The translations under genes were made by a program, and so were the position numbers. A stretch of 64,000 nt of DNA from Microterricola viridarii. Lineage in GTDB: Bacteria; Actinomycetota; Actinomycetes; Actinomycetales; Microbacteriaceae. The stretch is from NCBI RefSeq assembly GCF_001542775.1, contig NZ_CP014145.1, positions 744,001 through 808,000 of the forward strand, in the 5' to 3' direction. Shown here one piece after another: positions 1 to 8,657 of the stretch; the first letter of the stretch is position 1, and the number at the start of each line of letters is the position of its first letter. Under the pieces are notes generated by a model. The model saw nothing but the letters and a program-made list of their open reading frames with translations, made no database searches and was not told where the DNA came from.

Positions 1-1338
1 ACACTCGGGCTCGCCGGCAACCGGACCGGCGCGATCGCCGACATCCGCTCCGCTGCCTTCGCCTGGGAGAACAAGGTCGACGCGGTGCGCGTGCGCGTCG
101 CCGGGGTCGACAGCTACGATGCAGCGGGCATCACGGCGGTCGTGCGAACCGCCCGCGACATCGAGCGCCTCGGCTACCGGGCAGTCATCGTGGCCGGCAG
201 CCAGAGCGAGGCCGTCAGCGTCAGCGTGGGCAACTTCGCCTTCGGCACGATGGATGCCGCGGAGCCGCAGCAGGTCGGCGAGCTCGGCGTCATCGAACAA
301 CGATGGAGCGTCCTCGGGCCAGCAGCCGGGGCGGGGCTGAGCCTCTCTGCGGGCACTCAACTGCTCCTGGGCACCGCGATCGCGGCCGTGCTCGGCGCCT
401 TCGCCGTCAGCGAGTTGACCGGCGTCGCTGCCCGTCGTCGCGAGGCGGAAGTGCTCAGGAGCCTCGGCTGGCGGCGCGGCCGCATCGTGCGCTGGTTCGC
501 CGCAGACTACGCGATGGCCCTGCCATTGCTGGCCCTGGCCGGGCTCGCCGCGGTGCTGCTGGCCGCAGAGCAGGCGCTGAGCGCGGCCGTCATCGCCGTC
601 GCGCTGCTGGTCGTCGCCACTGTCGTGATCTCCTCGCTGTCCCGCTCGACCCGGGCGCCGATCACGCGCACGGCAAGCGAGGCGGAACTTCTCACCGTGC
701 TCGAGTTCGAGTACCGCCCCGAGGCGCGCGTCCTCGGTGAAGATCCGTCAGCGGGCCCGCTCGATCAGCCGGTGGCGCCCGCGCGACCGAGCAAGCCCCT
801 GCGGATGCCGCGCTCGGCAGTGCTCTGGGGCGTGCAGCGCGCCTGGCGCACGCCCGCGGAGTCGCTGCCGCGCGCCTGTGCCGTGCTCGCCGTGATGGCC
901 CCTCTCGCGGCGCTCAGCGCCGCCGCCGCCGAACCCGGCGGGGGAGGGTTGGCGCAACTGATGCTCGCCGCCTGCGGGGTAGGCGCCGGGTTGGTGTTGC
1001 TGGCTTCTGTGCGGCGTGGCTCGCCCGTGGCTGCCCCCGCGAGTGAGACGGTGCTGCTCGCCAGCGGCTGGCCGTCGCGAGACGTGCGACTGGCCGGGAT
1101 GGCGGCAACGCTCGCCGGGCCGCTGGCCGCGGTGTTCCTCGGCAGTTACGCGCTCTGGTTTGTGCTCAGTTCGGTGGGTGTCGACGGCGTGAACACGGCG
1201 GTCAGTGCCGCGCTCGTCGCCGGGCTCGGAGCCACCGCGCTCTTCCTGCTGCCGCGGCGCCCCTCCGCATCCCGGGCGCCCTCTCCTCAACCCATCCCAG
1301 CCCGAAAGGCGGCCCTGTCCCGTGGCATCGCTTCTTGA
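1..1338 (+). CDS. FtsX-like ABC transporter permease, 5' end outside window
   Basis: Reading frame 1 is open from the first base, so the gene starts upstream; about 445 C-terminal residues are visible. It has the FtsX/MacB-type layout: an extracellular stretch, then a hydrophobic segment near nt 355-420, a basic loop (AARRREAEVLRSLGWRRGR) typical of the permease coupling region, and further hydrophobic segments near nt 520-640, 890-1010 and 1100-1260. It is longer than cell-division FtsX, so a MacB-like export or lipoprotein-handling permease is more likely than FtsX itself. Its last 17 bases overlap the start of the next gene, an ATPase, which supports a two-gene transporter. The substrate cannot be read from the sequence. 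Confidence 0.75.
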   Translation, partial: TLGLAGNRTGAIADIRSAAFAWENKVDAVRVRVAGVDSYDAAGITAVVRTARDIERLGYRAVIVAGSQSEAVSVSVGNFAFGTMDAAEPQQVGELGVIEQRWSVLGPAAGAGLSLSAGTQLLLGTAIAAVLGAFAVSELTGVAARRREAEVLRSLGWRRGRIVRWFAADYAMALPLLALAGLAAVLLAAEQALSAAVIAVALLVVATVVISSLSRSTRAPITRTASEAELLTVLEFEYRPEARVLGEDPSAGPLDQPVAPARPSKPLRMPRSAVLWGVQRAWRTPAESLPRACAVLAVMAPLAALSAAAAEPGGGGLAQLMLAACGVGAGLVLLASVRRGSPVAAPASETVLLASGWPSRDVRLAGMAATLAGPLAAVFLGSYALWFVLSSVGVDGVNTAVSAALVAGLGATALFLLPRRPSASRAPSPQPIPARKAALSRGIAS

Positions 1339-2035
1339 ACTCCGCGCCGTGAGTGTGGCTTTCGCCGATCGCGCGGGCGCGGTCACCGTGCTGGCAGACT
1401 CCGTTGACGTGGCGCTGCGCCCCTCTCGCCTGCACTGCGTGACCGGGCTGGGCGGCTCGGGTAAGACGAGCGTGCTGAGCGTGGCCGCCGGGCTGCTGCA
1501 GCCGACATCCGGAACCGTTGCATGGAACGGCGAGGAACTGGACGGCCTGAGCCAGGATGCGGTCGCCACCCGGCGCTCCGCGCACCTCGGCTATGTCGAC
1601 CAGGAATCCACGTTGCTCGGCCACCTCAGCGTGGTCGAGAACGTGTTGTTGCCGGCCGTGCCGCGGCGGCGGGCGGGGGAGCTCGCGGGGCGGGCGGCCG
1701 CGCTGCTCGCCGAGTACGGCGTCGGCGAGCTTGCCGACGCCCGGCCGGCCGAGCTCACGATTGGTGAGCGCCGACGCGTCGCGCTGGCACGTGCCCTGCT
1801 GCTGGAACCGCCGCTGCTGATTCTCGACGAGCCGACGGCCGGCCTCGACCGGCCGGCCGCCGCGCGCATGATTGCCGCGCTCGAGGCGCTGCGGGAGGCC
1901 GGAAGCGCGCTGTTCGTCGCCTCCAGTGACCAGGCGCTGATCGATGCCGCCGATGTGCGCACGACGTTGGGCACGCCGCCGGGCGCAACGCTGGAGACGA
2001 CGCAGGCGACAATACGGCGCAGCGGCATCCGTTAG
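1322..2035 (+). CDS. ABC transporter ATP-binding protein, degenerate signature and H-loop
   Basis: ATPase partner (237 aa) of the overlapping permease. Start GTG 1322 was chosen because it follows a GAAAGG box and the protein there begins in the usual way ([14 protein letters not shown]). Walker A GLGGSGKT lies at about residues 42-49 and Walker [13 protein letters not shown] near 166. The signature is LTIGE rather than LSGGE, and the position where the switch histidine is expected reads [10 protein letters not shown] with no His. It most resembles the LolD/MacB class. The missing His suggests slow or altered hydrolysis; this is an inference. It ends 55 bases before smpB and could share its transcript. 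Confidence 0.8.
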   Translation: MASLLELRAVSVAFADRAGAVTVLADSVDVALRPSRLHCVTGLGGSGKTSVLSVAAGLLQPTSGTVAWNGEELDGLSQDAVATRRSAHLGYVDQESTLLGHLSVVENVLLPAVPRRRAGELAGRAAALLAEYGVGELADARPAELTIGERRRVALARALLLEPPLLILDEPTAGLDRPAAARMIAALEALREAGSALFVASSDQALIDAADVRTTLGTPPGATLETTQATIRRSGIR

Positions 2036-2090
2036 AGTGAAAGGCTGCTCGGCACACGCCGGGCCACCCCCAAGACAGAAGGAGCCCGTC

Positions 2091-2567
2091 GTGCCCAGGG
2101 AACGTGGCGAGAAGGTTGTGGCCACCAATCGCAAGGCCCGCCACGACTACACGATCGAAGACACCTACGAGGCCGGAATGGTTCTCTCGGGGACGGAGGT
2201 CAAGTCGCTGCGCGCCGGTCGCGCCAGCCTGGTCGACGGTTATGCCTTTGTCGAGGGCGGCGAGATTTGGCTCGATGCGGTGCACATCCCCGAGTACAAG
2301 GGCGGAACGTGGACGAACCACCCGCCGCGTCGCAAGCGCAAACTGCTGCTGCACAAGCAGGAGATCATCAAGATCAGCCACAAGACCAAAGACGGTGGCT
2401 ACACGCTGATCCCGCTGCAGATCTACTTCAAGGACGGCCGTGCCAAGGTCGAATTGGCCGTGGCAAAGGGTAAGAAGGAATACGACAAGCGTCAGACGCT
2501 GCGTGAGCGCCAGGACAAGCGTGAGTCCGACCGGGCCATCGCTAGCAGGAAGAACCTCGGAGACTGA
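2091..2567 (+). CDS. smpB: SsrA-binding protein SmpB
   Basis: Small basic protein (158 aa) that binds tmRNA and carries it to stalled ribosomes for trans-translation. The family pattern is clear: [18 protein letters not shown] near the N-terminus, [16 protein letters not shown], and a lysine/arginine-rich tail beginning [20 protein letters not shown], which mimics mRNA in the decoding centre. GTG 2091 is chosen as start because AGAAGGAG (2077-2084) sits 6 bases upstream; longer in-frame starts lack a Shine-Dalgarno box. Its RNA partner ssrA lies 3.3 kb downstream on the same strand, an arrangement common in bacteria. Confidence 0.97.
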   Translation: MPRERGEKVVATNRKARHDYTIEDTYEAGMVLSGTEVKSLRAGRASLVDGYAFVEGGEIWLDAVHIPEYKGGTWTNHPPRRKRKLLLHKQEIIKISHKTKDGGYTLIPLQIYFKDGRAKVELAVAKGKKEYDKRQTLRERQDKRESDRAIASRKNLGD

Positions 2568-2570
2568 GCT

Positions 2571-3305
2571 ATGAACCCGCACGATCGCATCCCCGTTGCC
2601 GGAACCTTCAACTTCCGTGACGTGGGTGGGTACCCTGCCCCGGGCGGTGTGATTCGTTCCGGCAAGCTGTTCCGCTCCGACGGGCTGAGCAAGCTGGGGG
2701 ATGCGGGCAAGGGCGATCTGCTGCGGCTCGGCGTGCACCGGGTGATCGACCTGCGCGATGACTTTGAGGCCTCGATGATGCCGGACGACCTGGACGGCAC
2801 CGGGATTGAAACCGTGCGGCTTCCCGTGTTCGAGGGCTCCGGCGCCTCGCAGGGCGAGGCGAATGTCACTCTGGAAGCCCTCTACGAGAAGATCTTGGAG
2901 CAGCATTCGGATGTCGTCGTCACGGCACTGCGGGACATCGCGGACTCCGACGGCGGTGTGCTCGTGCACTGCACGGCCGGCAAGGACCGCACGGGTGTTG
3001 TTGTCGCCCTGGCCCTGCTCGTGGCTGGCGTCGAACGCGGCATCGTGTTGGCCGACTACGCCCGCTCCGCGGACAACCTCGACGGCGAGTGGCTCGACGG
3101 AATGCTCGCTCTGATGGCCGAGCACGGCGTTCCCGAGACTCCGGCGCTGCGCACCCTGATGGGCGGCAGCCCGCCCGAGGTGCTCGACGCGGCGCTGCAG
3201 AACATCGAGCAGAAGCACGGCTCGATCACCCAGTACCTGCTGGACTCGGGCATGACGCAGAACGACCTGGACCGACTCCGCGCGGTGCTGCTGGCGCCCG
3301 CCTAG
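2571..3305 (+). CDS. Tyrosine-protein phosphatase (Y_phosphatase3 family)
   Basis: Protein of 244 aa with the Cx5R phosphatase loop HCTAGKDRTG; the nucleophile is Cys134 and the phosphate-binding Arg is residue 140. The N-terminal FNFRDVGGYP and LFRSDGLSKL stretches and the IDLRDDFE motif are typical of the secreted-tyrosine-phosphatase-like PF13350 family (for example mycobacterial PtpB). No signal peptide is seen, so it is probably cytoplasmic. It starts 3 bases after the smpB stop and is probably translated from the same mRNA. The physiological substrate is not deducible; some relatives also act on phosphoinositides. Confidence 0.88.
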   Translation: MNPHDRIPVAGTFNFRDVGGYPAPGGVIRSGKLFRSDGLSKLGDAGKGDLLRLGVHRVIDLRDDFEASMMPDDLDGTGIETVRLPVFEGSGASQGEANVTLEALYEKILEQHSDVVVTALRDIADSDGGVLVHCTAGKDRTGVVVALALLVAGVERGIVLADYARSADNLDGEWLDGMLALMAEHGVPETPALRTLMGGSPPEVLDAALQNIEQKHGSITQYLLDSGMTQNDLDRLRAVLLAPA

Positions 3306-3654
3306 CACGTCGCGCCCGGCTCGCCCTCTCGCCCTCCCGCCCTCCCGCTGGTTGAGCTTGTCGAAACCCGGCTCAGTGTCCCGCCCTGTCGGGGCTTCAG
3401 TCGCTGGCGCTCCTTCCAGCCAGCGGGAATCTCCGGTCCGCTGGTTGAGCCTGTCGAAACCCCGTGCCCGTCTCCTCTTCCTCGTCCCTCTTTCCCGTCG
3501 GCTGAGGGAGCGAGGAACGAGCGACCGAAGCCCGGTTTCCAACCCGATCGGCCCATCCGTTCCGACGCTACCGCACCCCACTGACACGGCGAAAACTTAT
3601 CCACATCAGGGATTTAACTCGTTCGACACCCCCATTCTCTCGTAGAATTGTGGT
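3306..3654 (+). repeat. Intergenic region with dispersed Microbacteriaceae-type repeats
   Basis: No credible gene. Two copies of a 22-nt element (core GGTTGAGC-[T/C]TGTCGAAACC) lie at 3348-3369 and 3441-3462 in the same orientation and differ by one base. Between them (about 3399-3425) is a GTCGCTGGCGCTCC-type element, and at about 3496-3530 a GGCTGAGGGAGCGAGGAACG-type element. Related elements recur at 35310-35347 and 44675-44715. From general experience such sequences are scattered between genes in Microbacteriaceae; their role is not established. Confidence 0.6.
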
Positions 3655-5099
3655 ATGCGAACAGCCGCCCCGAACCTCACCGACGAGGTCAGCACAGCCC
3701 ACGCCGAAATGGCGGCGGCCCTCTCCGGGGTGGACGAGCGGATGCTGCACGACGACCCCTGCTACAGCTGACGGCGGTCATCGAAAGGGTTGGGATGCTC
3801 GCCGATTCGTGGCGGGTGCGCCTAGCCGGCGAGGTCGGCGCGCGCTCCCTCCGGGAGCTCGGCGAGGACCGCCTCTCGGCGAAGAAGGGCTGCCGCAATG
3901 CCGTGGAACTCCTCGCCCGGATCACGCTGGCATCGGAGCGCACCCTCACCCAACGGATGCGGCTCGGGGCAGCCGTGCGGCCCCGCACCGCACTGACCGG
4001 GGACACCCTCCCGGCTGCATTCCCCGCAGCATCTGCCGCACTCCGGGCCGGCGCACTCGGCTACGACAGCGCCGCCGCGATCATCGACACTCTGGACCCG
4101 ATCCGTTCCCGGGTCGGTGACCTCAACCTGGAACGGGCCGAGACCGCCCTCGTCGCCGCAGCGACCGGCCCCACCGTCGAGTCGCCGCTGCCATTCAGCG
4201 CCGACGAGGTCCGCGGGCAGGCGCGTGTTTGGGAGCAAGTGCTGGACCCGGACGGCACCGAGCCCGTCGAGGAGCGTGCCATGCAGGCGCGGGGTATCAG
4301 CGCCGGCCTCACCCGCGACGGTCTCGTGCACCGCAAAATGGCGCTGCTGCCCGAGATCGACGCGAAGTTCGAGACATTGTTGAACGCGTACCTGAACCCG
4401 CGCAGCAAACCCACCTTCACCGACGCCGACCCCGACGCCCCGAAAGACCCGCGCGCCACCGCGCAGGCCCGGCACGACGTCTTCGCAAGCCTCATCGACG
4501 GTGCCGCCCGCAGCGCCGACGCGCCCCGGATCGGTGGGGCTGCCCCGACCGTTCTGGTCTCGGTGCGGCAGGCGGACCTCGACCGGCGCTGCGGTTCCGG
4601 GTTCATTGAGGGCTGCGACGCGGCCTTGTCGATGCGGGCGGTGGAGCAGTTCGTCTGCGCCGGCGGCACCCAAACCGTCCTCATCGGCGACGACGGCCGC
4701 CTGATCAGCCTGAGCACGTCGGATCGGGTCTTCAACGCCCAGCAACGCCGGGCGATCACCCTCCGCGACGGCGGCTGCATCATCCCGGGGTGCACGATCC
4801 CGGCCGCCTGGTCCGAGATCCACCACGTCATCGCCCACCGGGACGGCGGCAAAACCGAGACCTGCAACGGTGTCCTGTTGTGTTGGTTCCACCACCGCAC
4901 GATCGAGACCAGCGGCTGGCAGATCCTGATGATCGACGGGGTTCCACACGTGAAGCCGCCGCCCTGGCTGCGCGGCGGCCGCTCCGACGCCGAGACGCCA
5001 TGGCGAAGATCCACGAAATCCCGCACCCAACTCGCCGACCAGCTCGAGGCAGCATCCGCCGCCGAATCCAGAGCAGGATCGTCACCGACTCGCTGCTGA
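3655..5099 (+). pseudogene. DUF222/HNH endonuclease-family (13E12-type) protein, frameshifted near N-terminus
   Basis: The main frame (open to 5099) carries a DUF222 region from about nt 3775 and a C-terminal HNH nuclease domain: the stretch HHVIAHRDGGKTETCNGVLL with CWFHHR supplies the paired histidines and Asn. The normal N-terminus is in another frame: ATG 3655 encodes MRTAAPNLTDEVSTAHAEM and stops at 3769-3771. Restoring one C in the run 3756-3759 joins the two parts into a 481-aa protein reading DERMLHDD-x-LLQLTAVIER. DUF222-HNH genes are abundant in actinobacteria and of unclear function, perhaps linked to mobile DNA. The break may be a sequencing error. A shorter protein starting inside the main frame is the alternative. 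Confidence 0.75.
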
Positions 5100-5114
5100 G
5101 CGAGTGGTCGAAGG

Positions 5115-5777
5115 CTAGCCAGCGCTGAAGCGGGCGTGAACGGCCGCGCTCACCCGGATCTCCTCGGGTTTGAGCGTCGTGAAGTCGCCTCCGGCATCCG
5201 ACGCCGACATCGACGCGCGCATTGCCATCCTCGGCATCGGGGCGTCATCATCGCCGAGCAGGCCCGGATCGCTGATCGCCTCCGGGATCACGCCGGTGAA
5301 GCCGAGGCTCTCCGCATAGATCTCGGCCTTCCTGACCGCGGCGGCGACGGCATTCCGTTGCACTGCGCTGTCGAGCTCGTGGCGACTCTCGTCGCTGAGT
5401 GACCAGTCGACGCCGTTCACGGTCACCCCGTCGAGCACGGCGACCTCGCCGACCCAATGGGAGAGGGCGGCGAAGTCGGTGAAGGTCGCGGTGACGGATG
5501 CCGCGGAGTAGTACACGACGGGCAGCTGCTCGCCGGTCTGGCTCCACGGCCGCTGGCCCCAGACCCGCAGCTGTTCGCTGCTCCACTCCAGCACCGGGCC
5601 GGATTCGGGGGAGTGCATGGTGCCCAGCTCGGCGGTCAGCTCGCTGTGCAGGGCACTGCTCTGCCGCAGCACGTCGGCGCGCTCCGGGCCTTCGAAGCCG
5701 ACCGAGAGCTTGACGGTCGCTCGTTCCGCGGCTTTGCGTAGCTCGGCCTCGCCAGAGACGGTGATGGTGATGGCCAT
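5115..5777 (-). CDS. SIMPL (DUF541) domain-containing protein
   Basis: Protein of 220 aa starting MAITITVSGEAEL. ATG 5777 is preferred because AAGGAGAT lies just upstream; a longer in-frame start exists but would add a non-conserved leader. The pattern VSGEAELRKAAERATVKLSVGFEG at the N-terminus and the later RNAVAAAVRKAEIYAESLG helix are typical of SIMPL/DUF541 proteins, related to IRAK-interacting protein and to periplasmic BP26/OMP28. No signal peptide is visible, unlike many Gram-negative members. It converges with the DUF222/HNH gene (15-base gap) and runs away from ssrA. The function is unknown. Confidence 0.8.
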   Translation of the reverse strand: MAITITVSGEAELRKAAERATVKLSVGFEGPERADVLRQSSALHSELTAELGTMHSPESGPVLEWSSEQLRVWGQRPWSQTGEQLPVVYYSAASVTATFTDFAALSHWVGEVAVLDGVTVNGVDWSLSDESRHELDSAVQRNAVAAAVRKAEIYAESLGFTGVIPEAISDPGLLGDDDAPMPRMAMRASMSASDAGGDFTTLKPEEIRVSAAVHARFSAG

Positions 5778-5873
5778 GGGATCTCCTTGGAATGGATTTC
5801 TGCGTGCTGCTGTTCTAGACTGTAGGGCTGCATGAGGTTCTCGTCTAGGACGGCCTTGCGCAGTGTTTGGTAA

Positions 5874-5895
5874 CTCAACAGCGTGTGACAATGAC
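5874..5895 (+). repeat. Left arm of 22-nt inverted repeat flanking ssrA
   Basis: Begins CTCAACAGCGTG and ends 9 bases before the mature tmRNA 5' end. It is complementary to 6286-6307 at 20 of 22 positions (differences at the 8th and 19th bases). If transcription starts at or before 5874, the arms could pair and hold the ends of the precursor together. See findings. Confidence 0.7.
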
Positions 5896-5904
5896 CTGCT
5901 TCAT

Positions 5905-6280
5905 GGGGATGATCGGTTTCGACATTGCCTGTTCAATTGCGAGAAGCGGGTCGAGGATTCAGGGTTATCTCGTAAACGATCTCTGAAAAACAATAAGTGC
6001 CAATTCAAAGCGCACTGACTTCGCCCTCGCTGCCTAAGCGAGCGCACTAAAGAAGTCCGTCAGACCGGGAATGCTCTCTACCCGGACCCTGGCGCCATTT
6101 AGAGAGATTGCTTCTACATTGAGCCGCGGGGTGTAGAGGGACTTAAACGAGGGCTGGGCTTGTCGGAGTAGGTGCCAGTGGCAAATTCCGGAGCCGAGTA
6201 GAACGACTTAACTGGCTACACCCGTAGAAGGCGCATGACTACAGCAGTGGACCCGGGTTCAATTCCCGGCATCTCCACCA
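5905..6280 (+). ncRNA. ssrA: Transfer-messenger RNA (tmRNA)
   Basis: Rescues stalled ribosomes together with SmpB. The 5' end GGGGATGATCGGTTTCGAC is the conserved tmRNA start, and the 3' end carries a T-arm (GGGTTCAATTCCC) and an encoded CCA. Acceptor bases GGGGATG pair with CATCTCC (7 bp, one G-T). The resume codon GCC is at 5999-6001 and the tag reads ANSKRTDFALAA, stop TAA 6035-6037, a typical actinobacterial degradation tag ending in ALAA. The RNA is 376 nt long, of one-piece type. tmRNA 3' ends are common integration sites, but no integrase or island is seen here. Confidence 0.97.
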
Positions 6281-6285
6281 CTTCG

Positions 6286-6307
6286 GTCGTTGTCACACGT
6301 TGTTGAG
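6286..6307 (+). repeat. Right arm of 22-nt inverted repeat flanking ssrA
   Basis: Lies 5 bases after the encoded CCA and ends in GTTGTTGAG. It is the reverse complement of 5874-5895 with two mismatches. Together the arms bracket the entire tmRNA gene almost symmetrically. Confidence 0.7.
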
Positions 6308-6425
6308 GCTGCTGTCTGGCTTTCTGAATCGCCGGATGTCGTTCGCCCACGCCCGTGCAGGGCGGTCGATCAATCGACGAAGCCTGCTTCGAGCCACAAG
6401 CGTGCCACGACACGCCGAAAGCCAG

Positions 6426-6445
6426 TGATGGTTATATATCGATCA
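6426..6445 (+). promoter_or_regulatory. Candidate PadR operator/promoter
   Basis: A 20-bp imperfect palindrome with TGAT and ATCA ends around a TATATA core lies 20 bases before the PadR start codon, in an otherwise GC-rich region. The TATATA could double as the -10 box. PadR repressors commonly autoregulate through such sites. No Shine-Dalgarno box precedes the PadR ATG, so the transcript may have a very short leader. Confidence 0.4.
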
Positions 6446-6464
6446 CAAGAGTATCTTCGGCGTC

Positions 6465-6821
6465 ATGGCAGACACAGAGATGCGTGAACCAACCTTCTTC
6501 ATCCTGGCGTCGTTGGTGAGTGGGCGGAAGCATGGCTACGCGATGATCCAAGATGTCGCCGAGCTCTCCGGCGGCCGAGTGCACCTGAAGGTCGCGACGC
6601 TCTACACGGCGTTGGACCGGCTCGGCAAACAAGAGCTCGTCGCCACCGCCGGCGAGGAGGTCGTCGACGGGCGGCTTCGGCGCTACTACACGGTCACGGA
6701 GTCCGGGTCGGAGGCTCTGGAGCTGGAGCTCCAGAGGATTGAGGCGAACGCGCGCCAGGTCCGCAGTCGTTTGCTGCTTCGTCCGGTCTCCCTGCGCGCC
6801 GCGAGCGGAGCCATCGCATGA
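6465..6821 (+). CDS. PadR family transcriptional regulator
   Basis: Small (118 aa) winged-helix regulator. The N-terminal run FILASLVSGRKHGYAMIQDV, the recognition region with KVATLYTALDRLGKQEL, and the wing with GRLRRYYTVTESG are the PadR hallmark; the length fits the short subfamily. It overlaps the next gene by 4 bases (ATGA), so the two are translationally coupled. In actinobacteria such PadR-membrane protein pairs usually mean that PadR represses its own operon and responds to membrane or drug stress; here that is inferred from context. The ligand is unknown. Confidence 0.9.
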   Translation: MADTEMREPTFFILASLVSGRKHGYAMIQDVAELSGGRVHLKVATLYTALDRLGKQELVATAGEEVVDGRLRRYYTVTESGSEALELELQRIEANARQVRSRLLLRPVSLRAASGAIA

Positions 6822-7747
6822 GGCCGACGCTCGAGGACCGCTACCGGCGCATGCTCCGCACATACCCGCGTGAGTGGCGGGCCGCGAACGAAGATGCCAT
6901 CGTCGGAACTCTCCTCGATGTCGCCGACGGCGAGAATCGATTCACGCCGAGCACACGCGAAACCCTCGGCCTGATCGGCAATGGGCTCGCCACCCGGTTC
7001 GGTGCCTCCCTGCCGCTTCCGGTGCGCGACGGCGTCGCCACCGTCGCACTGGCGACGGGTGCGGCGATCGCCCTGGTGTTCTTTGTCGTACACGGCTGGG
7101 CGCCGTGGGCGCCCCGCGACCCCATGGGGGTGGTGCAGACCTTCGGACCGTTCATGAACCCCGGCGTGATCCTCTACGGAACGTGGCTGATCTCCTTCAC
7201 CCTGGCGCTGCTGGGGTATCGACGCGCAGCCCCCATCGGTTTGGGTGTCTCCGTCCTGGTCATTGTCGGCGTGTTCGCCGCCAGCCAATTCACGGGCGGC
7301 TGGGCGGGGCTCACCTCCACGACCCTCGGCTTCTTCGGCCTGCTCGCAGTCTGCGGGCTCATCGGCACGCCGGCATCGCCCGGTCGTTTGTTGATCGGGT
7401 TCGCCGTCTCGGTCGGCGTTCTGGTCACCGCGTACACATCGTTGGGGGTGTTCTCTGCCCGGTTCTACGGCGACCACTACTTCTGGATGGTCCCCACTGG
7501 CGTCTACAACTTGGGCATCCTCATTGCGATCGCCCTGCTGCTCGCCGGTGCCTTCGCCCTCGCTCGCAACGGCGATGCTGCCGTCGTGACACTCATCTCC
7601 ACGATGCCGTGGGCCGCGGCATGGGTGGTCAACTTTCTGAACTCGCGCGGAGCAGAATCCATGGGGCTCCTCGTCGGCACGGCCATCGCCGCCGCGGCGC
7701 TCATCACGATCGGCACCGTGCGCCGTTCGACCGCACGCACCGCCTGA
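6818..7747 (+). CDS. PadR-associated multi-pass membrane protein of unknown function
   Basis: Protein of 309 aa with a basic cytoplasmic N-terminus RYRRMLRTYPREWRAANEDA, a motif recurring in actinobacterial membrane proteins encoded beside PadR regulators, then about seven to eight hydrophobic segments (for example around nt 7040-7090, 7165-7230, 7240-7300, 7320-7370, 7390-7450, 7510-7570). No catalytic or transport signature was recognised. Translational coupling to padR implies that it is the target or sensor output of that regulator. Assignment beyond membrane protein is not possible from the sequence. Confidence 0.8.
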   Translation: MRPTLEDRYRRMLRTYPREWRAANEDAIVGTLLDVADGENRFTPSTRETLGLIGNGLATRFGASLPLPVRDGVATVALATGAAIALVFFVVHGWAPWAPRDPMGVVQTFGPFMNPGVILYGTWLISFTLALLGYRRAAPIGLGVSVLVIVGVFAASQFTGGWAGLTSTTLGFFGLLAVCGLIGTPASPGRLLIGFAVSVGVLVTAYTSLGVFSARFYGDHYFWMVPTGVYNLGILIAIALLLAGAFALARNGDAAVVTLISTMPWAAAWVVNFLNSRGAESMGLLVGTAIAAAALITIGTVRRSTARTA

Positions 7748-7792
7748 CGCGGACGGGCCATCAACCCGTTCGCGGGCGCGACCGGATGCTGC

Positions 7793-8551
7793 TCACGCCC
7801 GCCCGCGGAACCCCAACGCGCGCTCGAGTTCCAGCTTGCCAACGCGCAGCTCGGCCAGGGCCGGCTCCACCGGCATGCCCCGGCGCAGCACCACCGAGAG
7901 CGCGGCCGCCACGGCTCCGGTCTCGTCACGCACCGGAACGGCGAGGCCCGTCGCATCCGCGTCGACGAATCCGGGCGCCAACGCGTGCCCGAGGGCGCGC
8001 ACCTCGGCGAGCTTGCGTCGGAGCGCCGCCTGGTCGACGAGCGTCTCGCCGGTGAGCGCCGAGAGTGGGCCGGCCAGCACCCGCTCCTGCAGCGCCCTGT
8101 CACCGAAGGCGAGCAGTACCAGGCCAGAGGAGGAGGCGTGCAGCGGCAGCCGCCCGGCGACCCTGGTCGCGTTCGAGCCGGAGTCCGGGTCGCTCAGCTG
8201 CTCCACGAACAATGCCTCGTCCTGCTCGAGGATCGCCAGCTGGGTGTGCTCGCGCACCCGGCGCTGCACCCGCTCCATCGGGCCGAGCGCCGCCTGGCGC
8301 AGCCGGAGAGCCCGCGAGGAGCGGGTGGCGAGCTCCCACAACCGCATGCCGATGCGCACCCGCCGGTCGTCGTCGCGCTCGAGCAGTCCGGTGGCAACGA
8401 GTTCGCCGACGATGCGGTGAGCACTGGATGCCGGCAAGCCGGCTCGGCGGCCGATCTCGGCGGCGGTCTGCGCGGTGCGGGTGCTCGTGAACGATTCGAG
8501 CACGCGGATCAGCCGGTCGGTGCTGGAATCCCCGGATGGCGAGTTGGGCAT
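7793..8551 (-). CDS. IclR family transcriptional regulator of the pca operon
   Basis: Regulator of 252 aa: N-terminal IclR helix-turn-helix (RLIRVLESF, then AEIGRRAGLPASSAHRIVGEL) followed by a GAF-like effector domain (LHASSSGLVLLAF, VDADATGLAVPVRDETG). ATG 8551 is preferred to longer in-frame starts because the HTH then begins at the usual distance. It is divergent from the pca operon with a 106-bp shared upstream region, the classic layout for IclR regulators of aromatic catabolism (PcaR, PcaU, PobR). The likely effector is protocatechuate or a pathway intermediate. Whether it activates or represses cannot be read. Confidence 0.88.
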   Translation of the reverse strand: MPNSPSGDSSTDRLIRVLESFTSTRTAQTAAEIGRRAGLPASSAHRIVGELVATGLLERDDDRRVRIGMRLWELATRSSRALRLRQAALGPMERVQRRVREHTQLAILEQDEALFVEQLSDPDSGSNATRVAGRLPLHASSSGLVLLAFGDRALQERVLAGPLSALTGETLVDQAALRRKLAEVRALGHALAPGFVDADATGLAVPVRDETGAVAAALSVVLRRGMPVEPALAELRVGKLELERALGFRGRA

Positions 8552-8657
8552 GAGCCGATCGTCGCACAGATTCCCATTGAATGAGAGCTGCCTGCCCGCG
8601 GAGGGGGCGCGCTGGCACACTCGACTGGAACCCCGTTCGTGTCGCAGAGAGGCGCCC
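8552..8657. promoter_or_regulatory. Divergent promoter region between iclR and pcaH
   Basis: This 106-bp gap must hold both promoters. A short palindrome GAAC-CCC-GTTC lies at 8628-8638, and ACAC/GTGT arms (8617-8620, 8639-8642) lie close by, so this is the best candidate operator. Clear -10/-35 hexamers were not recognised. pcaH starts at ATG 8658 after an AGAGAGG box. Confidence 0.35.

Noticed and set aside
3306..3654. Insertion sequence remnant
   Set aside because: Repeats are short, have no transposase fragment and no target-site duplication.
6281..6464. Possible genomic island inserted at the ssrA 3' end
   Set aside because: No integrase, no repeat of the tmRNA 3' end downstream, and ordinary genes follow.
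8628..8638. Defined PcaR/PobR operator
   Set aside because: The palindrome has only 4-bp arms; too weak to name a binding site, so it is mentioned only as a candidate.
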